Part shown: positions 1 to 8,367 of the stretch, piece after piece
How the letters are laid out: each line of letters starts with the position of its first letter
Numbering within the stretch: position 1 is the first letter of the stretch
NCBI GenBank assembly: GCA_965261105.1
Contig: CBDHCM010000005.1
Span: forward strand, 62,001-126,000
Source of the DNA: Aldehydirespirator sp965261105
Lineage (GTDB): Bacteria > Actinomycetota > Acidimicrobiia > Acidimicrobiales > Aldehydirespiratoraceae
Direction: 5' to 3'
Length of the DNA stretch: 64,000 nt
Position numbers and translations under genes: made by a program
The notes under the pieces: model-generated
Database searches by the model: none
The model's input: the letters and a program-made list of their open reading frames with translations, nothing else
What the model was told of the DNA's origin: nothing

Positions 1-29
1 CCGCCAGCTACAATCCGCGGCGGCGCACC

Positions 30-385
30 ATGCCCGAAGTTGAAGCCACCGACGAGTTTGGCACCTGGCACAAGGCGCTTCCAGACGCCGACCGCAACGC
101 GGTCTACGCTGCCGTTGAGCGCCTTCAAGAGATCGGTGTCGCACTCCCGCATCCTCTATCCTCCCAGGTCAAAACGTCCCGTCACGGTCATCTGCGCGAA
201 CTCCGATCCAGAGCGGCGGCAAGCAGATCCGGATCTTCTACGCCTTTGACCCCCGCCGCGTCGCCATCCTGCTGAGCGCCGGAATCAAGCGCCAGAACGA
301 CAGGTTCTACCGCGAGCACGTCCACCGCGCCGATGCGATCTATGATGCCTACATACGGCAGCTCAAACGCGAAGGACTCCACTAG
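30..385 (+). pseudogene. RelE/HigB-type toxin, frameshifted
   Basis: The first half reads as a RelE/Gp49-like toxin start (MPEVEATDEFGTWHKALP) up to 'HLRELR'. The frame then changes near position 205, where one base seems to be missing, and continues as KQIRIFYAFDPRRVAILL to a stop at 385. 'ELRIQSGGKQIRIFYAFD' is the usual core of phage-type RelE/HigB mRNA interferases, which cut ribosome-bound mRNA. A truncated antitoxin-like gene follows 23 bp later in the same direction, so the pair was a toxin-antitoxin module of the toxin-first type. A sequencing error could give the same frameshift. Confidence 0.7.
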
Positions 386-408
386 GCGCGCGACTGGACA
401 CCAGACCG

Positions 409-600
409 ATGAACCACCGACCCTTCCGCGAACTCGACCCCGACATCACCCCCGAGCGCCGCCGGCAGATCGACGCCATCAAAGCTCGCATGCGCGAGGA
501 GGAACGCCGCGCCGCCACACCCCGGCCGGCCGCCGCACTGGACTTTCACGAGACTCCCTCTGACCCGCGACCGAACCAACTTGCGGGCATCAAGGGGTAG
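409..600 (+). pseudogene. HigA-like antitoxin, N-terminal part only
   Basis: This open frame of 63 codons starts MNHRPFRELDPDITPERRRQ and is charged and helical like the N-terminus of XRE/HigA antitoxins that follow RelE-type toxins. The expected helix-turn-helix is absent: the frame turns proline-rich and stops. It is probably a truncated antitoxin paired with the broken toxin just upstream. No DNA-binding function can be claimed. Confidence 0.45.
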
Positions 601-645
601 TTTTCAGAACGGCCCAGGCGGGCCGACTCCCCGCATGCGGTCCCC

Positions 646-753
646 TAAGGACACTGACGGAAATTACCTTGCTGTGTGCCGAGCGCCCGAAGCCGCAGAA
701 AACGGGCTCCGCCTGGATGCACTTGGCAACCTTATATCGATCGCTGTCCTAAG
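646..753. repeat. 108-bp dispersed element, copy 1
   Basis: Nearly identical to 62,546-62,653, with four single-base differences. The ends TAAGGAC and GTCCTAA are inverted repeats, and an inner hairpin pairs GAGC-CCCG with CGGG-CTC. It has no open frame of its own. It may be a MITE, a structured RNA or a recombination site. Confidence 0.7.
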
Positions 754-1173
754 CGGCGCCCAGGCGCGAGGGCCGGGACTCCCAACCCGCCGCGGCCGCG
801 GCGATCCCCTAGGAGTCCACCTGGTCAGCCCCCAACCCGGACCGCCGGCCGCCGTCGGCCAAGAGCCGGCGTCAGCCCGCGCCGAGATTTATTCGAAGCG
901 CCCCGTCGGCCGGATCCGCCGCAACGTCCAGAGCGAGAGACAGGGTTACAACCGGCCCGATCGGGCCGTTCCGAACCGAAAGGCGGCGCACCAAAGCGCC
1001 CATCGCAGGTCGCTCCCTTGGCCCCGACTGGAATTCCCGTGGCATCTCCATGGTACGCACGCGACGTATTGGGGCGACACCATCACCGTTCGGCAGGCCG
1101 CCGAACACGGGCGGCTACGTGACGCCGGAACGAGCCAGCGCGCGTCTCACACCAAGGAAAGGGGAGGGCATCC
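754..1173. other. Gap without a recognisable gene
   Basis: GC-rich sequence between the 108-bp element and the HU gene. No frame has convincing coding character. A ribosome-binding site for the HU gene (GGGGAGGG) lies at its right edge. Confidence 0.4.
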
Positions 1174-1467
1174 ATGGCTGAGGCCAGACGAATGGGTAAG
1201 ACCGAGTTGTTCACGCACTTCGCCGAGCGGTTCGGCATCAAGCGTACGGAGGCCGGCGAGTTATTCGACGAGCTGCAGCTATTGACCGAGAAGGAGCTGT
1301 TGCGGTGCGGCGAGTTCGTGCTTCCTGGGGTCGCGAAGCTGGTGGTGCAGCAGCGTGAGCGGCGAATGGGGCGCAACCCGACGACCGGCGCGACGGTCGA
1401 GATCCCGGCCAAGCAGGTGGTCAAGGCGCGGATCGCGAAGCAGCTCAGGGATGCACTCGAAGCGTAA
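1174..1467 (+). CDS. HU/IHF-family DNA-binding protein
   Basis: This 97-aa protein matches the HU/IHF family in length and pattern. It has an N-terminal helical dimerisation region (MGKTELFTHFAERFGIKRTE), a 'GEFVLPGVAKLVV' strand region, and the DNA-binding arm signature GRNPTTGATVEIPAKQV. HU proteins bend DNA and shape nucleoids, and plasmid-borne copies often help replication or recombination. A strong purine-rich Shine-Dalgarno sequence (AGGGGAGGG) lies 7-8 bases before ATG. A 26-codon piece with the same start (MAEVRKMGKTD) occurs at 18,651, suggesting duplicated and decayed copies. It lies alone between two non-coding stretches. Confidence 0.9.
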   Translation: MAEARRMGKTELFTHFAERFGIKRTEAGELFDELQLLTEKELLRCGEFVLPGVAKLVVQQRERRMGRNPTTGATVEIPAKQVVKARIAKQLRDALEA

Positions 1468-1840
1468 ACGTCCGTGAGCAGGTTCCGTTCGGACCAGCCG
1501 ACCACCGCGACCATCCGTTGAGTGGCGACACGTGGCGGAACAGCCACCGTGGGCACTGCAGTGACCTGCGTCGGGCGGAGACAGGGCGAGTGGGACGGCT
1601 AAAAAAAAGCTCTTCCGGGAATCGTGTGGGTCGGGGGAACCGACGAGGCTCCCGGCGAGTCAAGGCGCTTCGCGCCTCCTCCGTTGCGCTCCGGTCCTGC
1701 GGAGGAGTCGCCGCTCGCGCCGGCTCGGTGCTGGCTGTGGCCGGACGGTTTCGTCCGGTTCCTGCACGACCAGGGCCGCGGCGGTCCGCGTTGATCGACG
1801 TTTATAGCGAAGCCGGACGAGGGTAAAAGACTCTAACGAA
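1468..1840. other. Gap without a recognisable gene
   Basis: No convincing gene is visible. It contains an A8 run near 1,603, which could not be tied to a terminator hairpin. Confidence 0.35.
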
Positions 1841-2041
1841 ATGAACACGAGCGACCCGAGCCACCAGCGCTTGCAAGCCTTTGCCGAGGCCGTCAAGGCC
1901 AAGACAGAAGCACCTGTGCAAGGACAGCCGGAAGAGCAGCTTCGCGCCCCCTTCGAAAACTTCGTCGTGGGCGAAGTGAGTCCCGACCGTCCCCTCGATC
2001 GGACAGTTTCGTCTCGTACCACCGCCCGTTTGAGAAATTAG
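1841..2041 (+). pseudogene. N-terminus of a type II/ISP-like R-M methylase
   Basis: The first 46 residues (MNTSDPSHQRLQAFAEAVKA, then QPEEQLRAPFENFVVG) resemble the N-terminus of large single-chain restriction-modification enzymes. Homology stops near 1,980 and the frame ends shortly after. A different part of a similar enzyme lies at 48,353-48,520. This is a remnant only. Confidence 0.45.
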
Positions 2042-2135
2042 CAGTGTCGCCGGGGTTCACGCCCCGGCCTTCGTTGAGCGGCGTCGAACGGCACCCCGGG
2101 GCCGGCTCCGGCCAGGTGTCGCCGGGGTTCGGGCA

Positions 2136-3125
2136 CTAGATCACGATGCGTTCGATCTCGTCGATGGTGATCGTGTCGGCCGTCCGGTCGTAGAGCTTCG
2201 TCGTCTTCGGGGAGGCGTGCGCGGCGATCCGCTGCGCGTGTTCGAGCGTCCCCCCGTTCGACAGATACGCCGTGATCCCCGTCGCCCGGAACGTGTGGCA
2301 GCAGGTCGAGGGCGGCAGACCCGCGGCCGCCGCGCGCCGCTTGATCATGGCCAGGACGAGACGCCGCGACAGCGCCCGGCCCGTCAGCCTCCGCCCCGCC
2401 GGGTCGACGCTCTGGAAGAGCGCCGCCTTCGCCTCGTCGAGCCCGGCCAGCTCGAGGTAGTCGTCCAGCGCCTCGGCCGCCCGATGGTGGGCCGGGACGT
2501 CGTGCCGCTTGCCGCCCTTCTCGTGGAGCCTGAGCCACCCCCGGCTCTCCTGCCAGAAGTAGTCCTGCTTCCGCATGCCGATGACCGCGCTCACCCGCGC
2601 GAAGCTGTAGAGCATCACCGAGACGAGCGCCCGGTCGCGCCGGCCCGCGAGCGCGGCGGTGTCGATCGCCTCGAGGAGCCGGCGGGCCTCGGCCGGCGAG
2701 AGCACCGGCGTCGCGCCCTTCGTGACGACGTGCTTCGGCCCCCGCACGGCCGCCGCCGGGTTCACCGGGATAACCTGGCTGACGACGAGCCAGTCGCCGA
2801 GCATGCGGATGGCGGCCAGGTGCTGCTTGACCGTGGGCGCCGACCCCGGGTGGGTCCGGATGTAGGCCGCCACGTGCAGCGGCGAGACCGCCTCGAGCGC
2901 CAGGCCGCGCGCCTCGCACCAGGCCAGAAACTGCCCCACGGCCCGCCCGTACGCCGCGCGCGTCCGCCGGTTGGCGATCCGCGCGGCGAAGAACTCCAGG
3001 AACCGCTCCACCGCCGCGGAGCCCGCGTCGACGATCAGCTGCGGCAGCACGAGCTCGACCCGCTGCACGGGGCCCGTGCGCGCGACGTCCACCGGCTCGG
3101 CGACCGGCACCAAGACTTCGCTCAT
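2136..3125 (-). CDS. Tyrosine recombinase, family 1
   Basis: This 329-aa phage-integrase-type recombinase appears intact. An N-terminal SAM-like core-binding domain (about 35-125) precedes the catalytic domain. All catalytic residues are visible: R177 (FARVSAVIGMRK), a lysine in the HEKGGKRHD turn (K203 or K206), H277/R280 (CCHTFRATG), H303 and nucleophile Y312 (SPKTTKLYDR). It is the second gene of a two-gene operon, starting 4 bp after the HTH partner at 3,130-3,642. Scraps of this pair occur at 18,039, 30,984/47,228, 53,105 and 60,890-61,712, so the element has been active repeatedly or has been copied by recombination. It probably drives integration or cassette movement; its att sites were not identified. 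Confidence 0.92.
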   Translation of the reverse strand: MSEVLVPVAEPVDVARTGPVQRVELVLPQLIVDAGSAAVERFLEFFAARIANRRTRAAYGRAVGQFLAWCEARGLALEAVSPLHVAAYIRTHPGSAPTVKQHLAAIRMLGDWLVVSQVIPVNPAAAVRGPKHVVTKGATPVLSPAEARRLLEAIDTAALAGRRDRALVSVMLYSFARVSAVIGMRKQDYFWQESRGWLRLHEKGGKRHDVPAHHRAAEALDDYLELAGLDEAKAALFQSVDPAGRRLTGRALSRRLVLAMIKRRAAAAGLPPSTCCHTFRATGITAYLSNGGTLEHAQRIAAHASPKTTKLYDRTADTITIDEIERIVI

Positions 3126-3129
3126 CCCC

Positions 3130-3642
3130 TCACCTCTTCCCCGCCGCTCCCGGCGTCTCCCCGTCGACGAGCGCCTCGAACTGCTCGTAGTCGTTCGTCA
3201 GCGCCTGGGCGAGCGCGAAGAGCCGCCCGACGGCGTCCTTGGCCCCGCTGAAGCGCACCTCGATCCGCCCGGGCTCGACCGCCACGCCCTCGGGCAGGCC
3301 GGACAGGCGCGCGTCGAGCGCCTCGACGGGCACGGCCACCCGGATCCCGGTGAGCCGGGCCTTGCGGATCTCGGTGACGACCCGTTCGCGGCGCGTCTGC
3401 TCGCCGCGGAAGGCGGCCCGTTTGCGGCGGCTTCGGAGCTGGCGCAGGAGCTCGGCGCGCGGCAGGGTCAGCAGGTGCCCGGTCCGGCCGGCGCCGAAGG
3501 CCGTCATCAGGGCGACGGCGCGGACCTTCGAGACGCCGAAGAGCCGTTCGAGGTCGCGGCGGGTGAGCAGGTCTTGGTCGAGCTTTTCGAGCTGTCGGAT
3601 GGCGTCGGGGATGGCGAGCAGCCAGCGCGGCTTGGCGGGCAC
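3130..3642 (-). CDS. HTH partner protein of the tyrosine recombinase
   Basis: A 170-aa protein of unknown family. A probable helix-turn-helix lies at about 27-48 (RDLERLFGVSKVRAVALMTA), followed by a basic region (about 65-95) and a C-terminal beta/helix region. It ends 4 bp before the recombinase start, so the two are probably co-translated and may act together, for example as directionality factor, repressor or site-binding partner. Partial homologues always appear beside recombinase scraps in this window (30,984/47,228; 53,105; 61,600), which supports the partnership. Function is inferred from position and HTH only. Confidence 0.75.
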   Translation of the reverse strand: MPAKPRWLLAIPDAIRQLEKLDQDLLTRRDLERLFGVSKVRAVALMTAFGAGRTGHLLTLPRAELLRQLRSRRKRAAFRGEQTRRERVVTEIRKARLTGIRVAVPVEALDARLSGLPEGVAVEPGRIEVRFSGAKDAVGRLFALAQALTNDYEQFEALVDGETPGAAGKR

Positions 3643-3926
3643 GGGTCTACCGGGCGAACCCTTGCTGGGCCTTGCGGATGGGCGGCTTGTCGGGTGGCAT
3701 CTGGCTGCGACAGGTTAGTGAACGGTCGTTCAGGATGCAAGGCCGGGCTGGCGGGGGCTGCGTAGTGCATAAAGCGGGTTATGGGACGGTTAGAAAAGGC
3801 GAAAGGGACCGGAGCTCGTCAGGAGGGCCGCTGCGCGCAAAACGGGCGGCCGGAGCCCGGCGCCCTCGCGGACCAGGACGGGCCCCGGCCGTGACGCCGC
3901 CGCCCTCTACCCGCGGCGCCGGCTCA

Positions 3927-5555
3927 TCATGACCGGCCCTGGACGCTCCCGCGCTCGCCCGGCGCGGCCATGACCGCGCCGGCTCCGGTTCGGGGCGTCC
4001 TCGAAACACGAAAACCCCGGTCGGCGTTCCGGTTGCCGGCGGTGACCCAGTCGCGCGCGCCAGGCCGGAGGTCCTCGGCATCGCCGCGCCAGGAACCGCC
4101 GCGCACCACACGACGGCCGCAGTTACCCTCCCAGCAATCTGACATCCACTCCCACAAGTTCCCGACCATGTCCGACAGACCCGCGGCGTTCGAGCCGTAC
4201 GACCCCGCCGGGCACGTTCCACGGTTCCCCGTGCGGTCGGCGTAGCATCCGGCCTGAGACCCCGCCGACGCCCGCTCCCACTCCGCCTCGCTCGGCAAAC
4301 GATACGCCGCCCCCGTCCTACGGCTCAGCCACGACACGTACGCCTGCGCGTCGTCCCAGCTCACGCACGTCACCGGATGACGGTCCGTCTGTGGAAACCC
4401 GGGATCCCGCCATGAGTCGGCACGAACGCCATAACATCGACCGCCCGCTCCGCCGCCCGGCGCCGACGCGAACGCCCGATACTCGCCCACCGTCACCTCG
4501 TAGCGGCCCAGCGCCAGCCGGCCGTCCGCCATCACCACCATCTCCGGACACTCCGCGCACTCCCGGAACACATCGCCAGGACGACGCGGCGACTCGCCAG
4601 CCGACGCCAACCCGGAGACCGGGGCGGAAGCACCGACCGACGGGCGAGCAGTCGCCGGCGACCCGGGGCCGCCAACACCGCTGCCGACGCCCGGGGCCGC
4701 GACGCCCGGGGCCGCGACGCCCGGCGAGCGAAGCGCGGCCAGCCGGGCCTCGGCCAGCGCCCGAAACACGCCGTTCGGGAACTGCGATAGATACGCCTCG
4801 AACTCCGCAGGGTTCGTGCTGTTCATCATCGACTGCCAGAACAGACCCTCGAGCTCCGCGGAGGCAGCCGGGGCCGCGGCCGGAGCGGGCCGCTGACCCG
4901 GCGAGGCCGACTGCTGCCCCGCGGGAACCGCGACGCCAGCAGGCCGTTCCCGGAACGTCCGCGGCGCGGCGCCTGACGGCCGCAGCGCCGCCGCCGACGC
5001 GCCGTCCAGATAGCCCGTCGCACGCGCTCCTCGATACGACTGCCAGCCACCAATCGCCGCCCGGGTCCGGGCGCCGAACAGCCCGTCCGCACCGCCCGGG
5101 TCGAAGCCCTGGGCCGCGAGCCCCTCCTGAATCTCCCGACGCGCCGAACGGTCGAGACCTAGACCTTCCTCGACCACCGGGCCGTTGCAGCCCCAAACCC
5201 GAACGATGCACCCAGACCCGCCACGAGAGCCGCACGCCGACAGCGCCGCACCACGAGCCCCCGCCGCCGAGCCGTACGACTCCGCCCAGCCCACCGCCGT
5301 GCTGGCCGCGTCCTGATCGGCCGCGTAGGCCGCGCATCGCTCGAACGTCAGAACCGCAGAGCACCCAGGGCCGCACTCCCCCAGTGCCGCCGCCCGCGCG
5401 GCCGACGCCGTCGAGTAGTCCACCGCCCAGCCATACCGGTCCCCCTGACGCTCGTCGACCGCCAGCGCGCCCACCGGTGGCTGCGCCGACGACGACGACG
5501 CCATACACACCAGGCCGCAGAGAACGAGACACGACCGCAGCAAAACTGCCTTCAT
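3927..5555 (-). CDS. Exported DUF4189/peptidoglycan-binding/FGE-sulfatase protein
   Basis: A 542-aa protein with a clear signal peptide (MKAVLLRSCLVLCGLVCMAS, cleavage near SSSAQ). Three modules follow. A cysteine-rich DUF4189 domain spans about 30-125 (YGWAVDYSTASAARAAAL, then GWAESYGSAAGARGAAL). A peptidoglycan-binding-1 domain covers about 138-190 (IQEGLAAQGFDPGGADGLFG). After a low-complexity Ala/Pro/Gly linker, a C-terminal formylglycine-generating-enzyme-like (SUMF1) domain spans about 330-520 (GRYEVTVGEYRAF, HPVTCVSWDDAQAYVSWLS, YRLPSEAEWERA, RGGSWRG, NRNADRGFRVSR). FGE-like folds include true sulfatase activators, pyoverdine-type enzymes and ligand-binding proteins, so catalysis cannot be assumed. 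It probably acts in the periplasm or at the cell wall. No operon partner is evident. Confidence 0.85.
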   Translation of the reverse strand: MKAVLLRSCLVLCGLVCMASSSSAQPPVGALAVDERQGDRYGWAVDYSTASAARAAALGECGPGCSAVLTFERCAAYAADQDAASTAVGWAESYGSAAGARGAALSACGSRGGSGCIVRVWGCNGPVVEEGLGLDRSARREIQEGLAAQGFDPGGADGLFGARTRAAIGGWQSYRGARATGYLDGASAAALRPSGAAPRTFRERPAGVAVPAGQQSASPGQRPAPAAAPAASAELEGLFWQSMMNSTNPAEFEAYLSQFPNGVFRALAEARLAALRSPGVAAPGVAAPGVGSGVGGPGSPATARPSVGASAPVSGLASAGESPRRPGDVFRECAECPEMVVMADGRLALGRYEVTVGEYRAFASAPGGGAGGRCYGVRADSWRDPGFPQTDRHPVTCVSWDDAQAYVSWLSRRTGAAYRLPSEAEWERASAGSQAGCYADRTGNRGTCPAGSYGSNAAGLSDMVGNLWEWMSDCWEGNCGRRVVRGGSWRGDAEDLRPGARDWVTAGNRNADRGFRVSRTPRTGAGAVMAAPGERGSVQGRS

Positions 5556-5677
5556 CGTTCTTCCCTCCTCGGCGAAGACGATTATCCGCCCGAATACATC
5601 GGGCGGGTGAGTGCTAACCGTGGGTTATGGAGGCCTTGTTTTTGTCCGCTAAATGCACTTATGGGACATAATAGGCC

Positions 5678-6655
5678 GTGGCCGACGACGCCCTCACCCC
5701 CACCGGCCAGCCGTCCGCGCGCGTCTCGGCCGGCGAGCAGGCGCGCATCGCCTCGGCGGCGGCCGACGCCCGCGCCCCAAGCACGCGGCGCGCCTACGCC
5801 GGCCAGTGGGCCCGGTTCGAAGCCTGGTGCGGCGCCCGCGCGGCCCAGGCCCTGCCGGCCGCGCCCGTCCTCGTCGCCGCCTACCTGACCGAGCGCGCCG
5901 AGACGGCCAGGACGGCGACCGTCCGCGTGGCCGCATCCGCCATCGGGGCCGCGCACCGCGCCCGCGGGGCCGACGACCCAACGGCCGCCACCGGCGTGCG
6001 CGCCGTCGTCGCCGGCATCGCCCGCCAGCACGCCGCGCGCCCGGACGCCGCGCCGCGCCAGGCCGCGCCACTCTCGCTCGAAAGCGCCGTCATGCTCCTG
6101 GCGCTCGCGCCCCAACCCCGGCGGACCGCCCGCCGGGTCGAAGCGGCCCGCGCGGCCGCCGCGCGCGGCCTCGCGGACGGCGCGATCGTCGCGCTCGCCT
6201 TCTGCGCGGGTCTGCGCCGCTCGGAAATCGCCGCGCTGTGCTGGCAAGACGTGGCAGCCACCGAGCGGCCCGGGCAGCTGAGGGTGCGCGTCCGCGCCTC
6301 GAAGACCAACCCCGAGGGCGCCCGCGAGGACTACCGGCTGCTGGTGGGAGGATTCGCGGCGGCCGTCGACGCGCTGCGCAAGGCCGTTCAGCCGGCCGAC
6401 GGCGAGCGCGTCGTCCCGCTCTGCGGACGCCAGGTCAACCGGCGCCTCCAGGCCCTCGCCAAACTGGCCGGCCTCGCCAACGTCTCGTCGCACTCCGGCC
6501 GCCGCGGGCTGGCCTCCGAACTCGTCCGCCGCGGCGCCTCGACCACCGCCATCCAGCAGGCCGGGGGCTGGCAGAGCCCCCAGATGGTGGCGCGCTACGC
6601 CAGCGCCGTCGCCGTCGAGGACGGGGCCGTCGCCCGGTACTTTGGCGGGGGGTGA
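5678..6655 (+). CDS. Tyrosine recombinase, family 2
   Basis: A 325-aa recombinase starting with GTG. The core-binding domain is at about 35-120. Catalytic residues are R180 (CAGLRRSEIAAL), K209 (RASKTN), H272/R275 (SSHSGRRGL), W298 in the place of the second His, and Y307 (MVARYASA). It is only distantly related to the recombinase at 2,136-3,125. Broken relatives occur at 32,390-32,545, 34,176-34,647 and 48,521-48,790, next to cargo genes. It stands alone, without an HTH partner. The 'GLRRSE' and 'GGWQSPQMVARYA' motifs are typical of integrases on mobile islands. Confidence 0.9.
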   Translation: MADDALTPTGQPSARVSAGEQARIASAAADARAPSTRRAYAGQWARFEAWCGARAAQALPAAPVLVAAYLTERAETARTATVRVAASAIGAAHRARGADDPTAATGVRAVVAGIARQHAARPDAAPRQAAPLSLESAVMLLALAPQPRRTARRVEAARAAAARGLADGAIVALAFCAGLRRSEIAALCWQDVAATERPGQLRVRVRASKTNPEGAREDYRLLVGGFAAAVDALRKAVQPADGERVVPLCGRQVNRRLQALAKLAGLANVSSHSGRRGLASELVRRGASTTAIQQAGGWQSPQMVARYASAVAVEDGAVARYFGGG

Positions 6656-6725
6656 GCGCGACACGCCAGGCCGCCGGCGTTCGCCGTAGCGCGGCAGCGC
6701 CAGGCCGGCGGGCGAGCTGGCTGTG

Positions 6726-6943
6726 TCAGACGCGCTTGCGCTGCAGGTAGTCGACCGCCGCATCTCGTCAGCGGTCCACGTGGTCCAGTCGTCGCTTGCG
6801 GGTAGCCCCTCGACGCCGGTGCTCCGGCCCACGGCGACCACCTGGACCGCCAGACGCTGCGAACCGTACTGTTCGCACAAGACGAGAAAGCGCTGCGTCA
6901 AGGCGACCGACGGAAGATCGTTCACCGGTTGCGCCTCCTGCAA
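6726..6943 (-). pseudogene. Small hypothetical protein, possibly frameshifted
   Basis: On the minus strand a coding-like stretch begins VNDLPSVALTQRFLVLCEQY and runs to 'ASDDWTTW'. The frame then seems to switch to one ending AAVDYLQRKRV and a stop at 6,726. No family is recognised. The rest of the 6,656-6,970 gap shows nothing else. Confidence 0.3.
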
Positions 6944-6970
6944 ACTGGCGCCGCCGGGCGACCCCGTCGC

Positions 6971-7288
6971 CTAGAAGCGGAACCGCGGCCGGCCGGGTGA
7001 AGGCGGATCCGAACACCGCCGCGCACCGTAACCAGGCGTTGCGCGGTGCGGCCATCCGGCCGGCGCCCGCGTCTTCCACGCCTCCAGGCGATAGAGCTCT
7101 ACCTCGACTTCACGCGAGACCGTGTCCAGCGACTCGCCGCCCAGCAGCCGCACAACCACGTCCCGTTTGCGGCTCGCGACCCAGCTCCCTTCACACACCT
7201 CGACCGAACCATGCCCCCTACCTCCTTCGACATTCGGATTCTCCCCTAATCCGTGTCCAAGAAACTGGGGGCGCCTCACCCCCATCAC
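6971..7288 (-). pseudogene. IS3-type orfA remnant
   Basis: The stretch SRKRDVVVRLLGGESLDTVS followed by 'REVEVELYRLEAW' matches the N-terminal HTH of small IS3-family OrfA proteins ('RKREVVLRLLRGESVDLLSRELGLEIYRLEQW' type). No orfB follows, and the C-terminal part does not resemble OrfA. It is a relic. Confidence 0.5.
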
Positions 7289-7324
7289 GAAAAAACAACC
7301 CGGATCGCCTCCGCTTGGGTTCCA

Positions 7325-7570
7325 TCACGCGCCACGGATTCTGGTGGCCTTTCCGCGTGACGCGAACAGTCCATCAAGCGCTTCTTCGAGAAGCGCTTGG
7401 ACAGTGGTGCGTTCTTCGACAGCCAGGAATCTGAGCTGCTGGGCCACCTCGTCATCAAAGTAGCCTCCGATGTGGCGTCGCGCCTTGCGGCCCGCTGTGG
7501 CTGGTGTGGACAGCGGTGCGGATTTACGTGTGGTCGTCAGAGCTGCGGCGAATTTGTTTTGGTTCGTCAT
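7325..7570 (-). CDS. Ribbon-helix-helix partner of ParA
   Basis: An 81-aa protein starting MTNQNKFAAAL, chosen because its ATG overlaps the parA stop (ATGA), implying translational coupling. The C-terminal half (RRHIGGYFDDEVAQQLRFLA, then EERTTVQALLEEALDGL) fits a ribbon-helix-helix DNA-binding fold. Small RHH proteins encoded directly after ParA act as the centromere-binding protein in type Ib plasmid partition systems. The repeat-rich site at 8,215-8,346 upstream of parA is the probable binding target. Role is inferred from fold and position. Confidence 0.75.
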   Translation of the reverse strand: MTNQNKFAAALTTTRKSAPLSTPATAGRKARRHIGGYFDDEVAQQLRFLAVEERTTVQALLEEALDGLFASRGKATRIRGA

Positions 7571-8202
7571 GCTGTGATCGTGCATGGTTGCAGGTGTGCA
7601 GTTATGAAGTCGTGCAATTGTTCTATCTCAGTGGCAGCCTTTCCGTTGGGCTCAATCTCTTGGGCGGCTTGGCCGGTAATGAGCGCTCGGGCCAGCACCA
7701 CGCGCTGGCCGAGACGTACAGGGCAGACCTCAATAGCCAGATCGGTCAAGGTTGCCGCAGCATGATCGGCGTCGTGTCCAGCTGGCGCGACGGCATTCAG
7801 CACCACGAAGGCCGGCGTGCCAGTGGTGCCGACCAATCGCAGGGTGGATTGGATCGCCTCAAGGTCCAGGATCGCGGTCCGGCAAGGGATGAGCACGAGA
7901 TCGGCGGCGTCAGCGACCTTCAGTGTGGCGTCGTTGTCATGAGGCGCCGTGTCCAGGTAGAGCATGTCACCCTCGGTTTGTCGCACACGGGCAATCTCCT
8001 GGGTGAGTCGGCTGGCGTGAGCCGAGAGGACGACAGGGAGCGCGGTCTCGCGGCGGTCTCCCCAATTCGCGGCGCTGGCTTGCGGGTCCAAGTCGATGAT
8101 GGCGGTGTTCCGGCCCGCGCGGGTGGACGACACGGCCAGGTGCAAGGCGACGGTCGTCTTTCCGGCGCCCCCCTTTTGACTAATGATGGCAATGGTGTTC
8201 AT
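7567..8202 (-). CDS. parA: ParA-family partition ATPase
   Basis: A 211-aa ParA/MinD-like ATPase. It begins MNTIAIISQKGGAGKTTVAL and carries the deviant Walker A KGGAGKTT, a switch motif (IIDLDPQASAANW) and a Walker B-like strand (LYLDTAPH). Its short length and lack of an N-terminal HTH fit the type Ib ParA of small partition cassettes. The start at 8,202 puts the Walker motif at the normal distance from the N-terminus. ParA drives plasmid segregation by ATP-dependent nucleoid binding. It is followed by the overlapping RHH gene and preceded by a repeat cluster that should serve as centromere and operator. Confidence 0.92.
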   Translation of the reverse strand: MNTIAIISQKGGAGKTTVALHLAVSSTRAGRNTAIIDLDPQASAANWGDRRETALPVVLSAHASRLTQEIARVRQTEGDMLYLDTAPHDNDATLKVADAADLVLIPCRTAILDLEAIQSTLRLVGTTGTPAFVVLNAVAPAGHDADHAAATLTDLAIEVCPVRLGQRVVLARALITGQAAQEIEPNGKAATEIEQLHDFITAHLQPCTITA

Positions 8203-8214
8203 CAGCCCAGAAAA

Positions 8215-8346
8215 GAATACCTGCACGGCTGCATGACTGCAAGACTAAAATCGTGCAACCCTGCACGGCGAATATTTACATGTGTGCAGGACTGCAATAG
8301 CGAAATAGCGCCATCCTGCACGTATGATATTTGCATGTGTGCACGA
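8215..8346. promoter_or_regulatory. Partition-like repeat cluster upstream of parA
   Basis: TGCACG/TGCAGG motifs recur in this AT-richer stretch. Two units of about 40 bp are arranged as direct repeats, each running from CCTGCACG through TATTT and CATGTGTGCA to GACTG. The motif also appears at 8,221-8,240. Position just upstream of parA suggests a parS site and parA operator. Confidence 0.6.
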
Positions 8347-8367
8347 CTGTACCTGGGTGACCGCCGG

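Noticed and set aside
646..753. Integron attC site
   Set aside because: The ends do not fit the conserved RYYYAAC/GTTRRRY core sites and no integron integrase is present.
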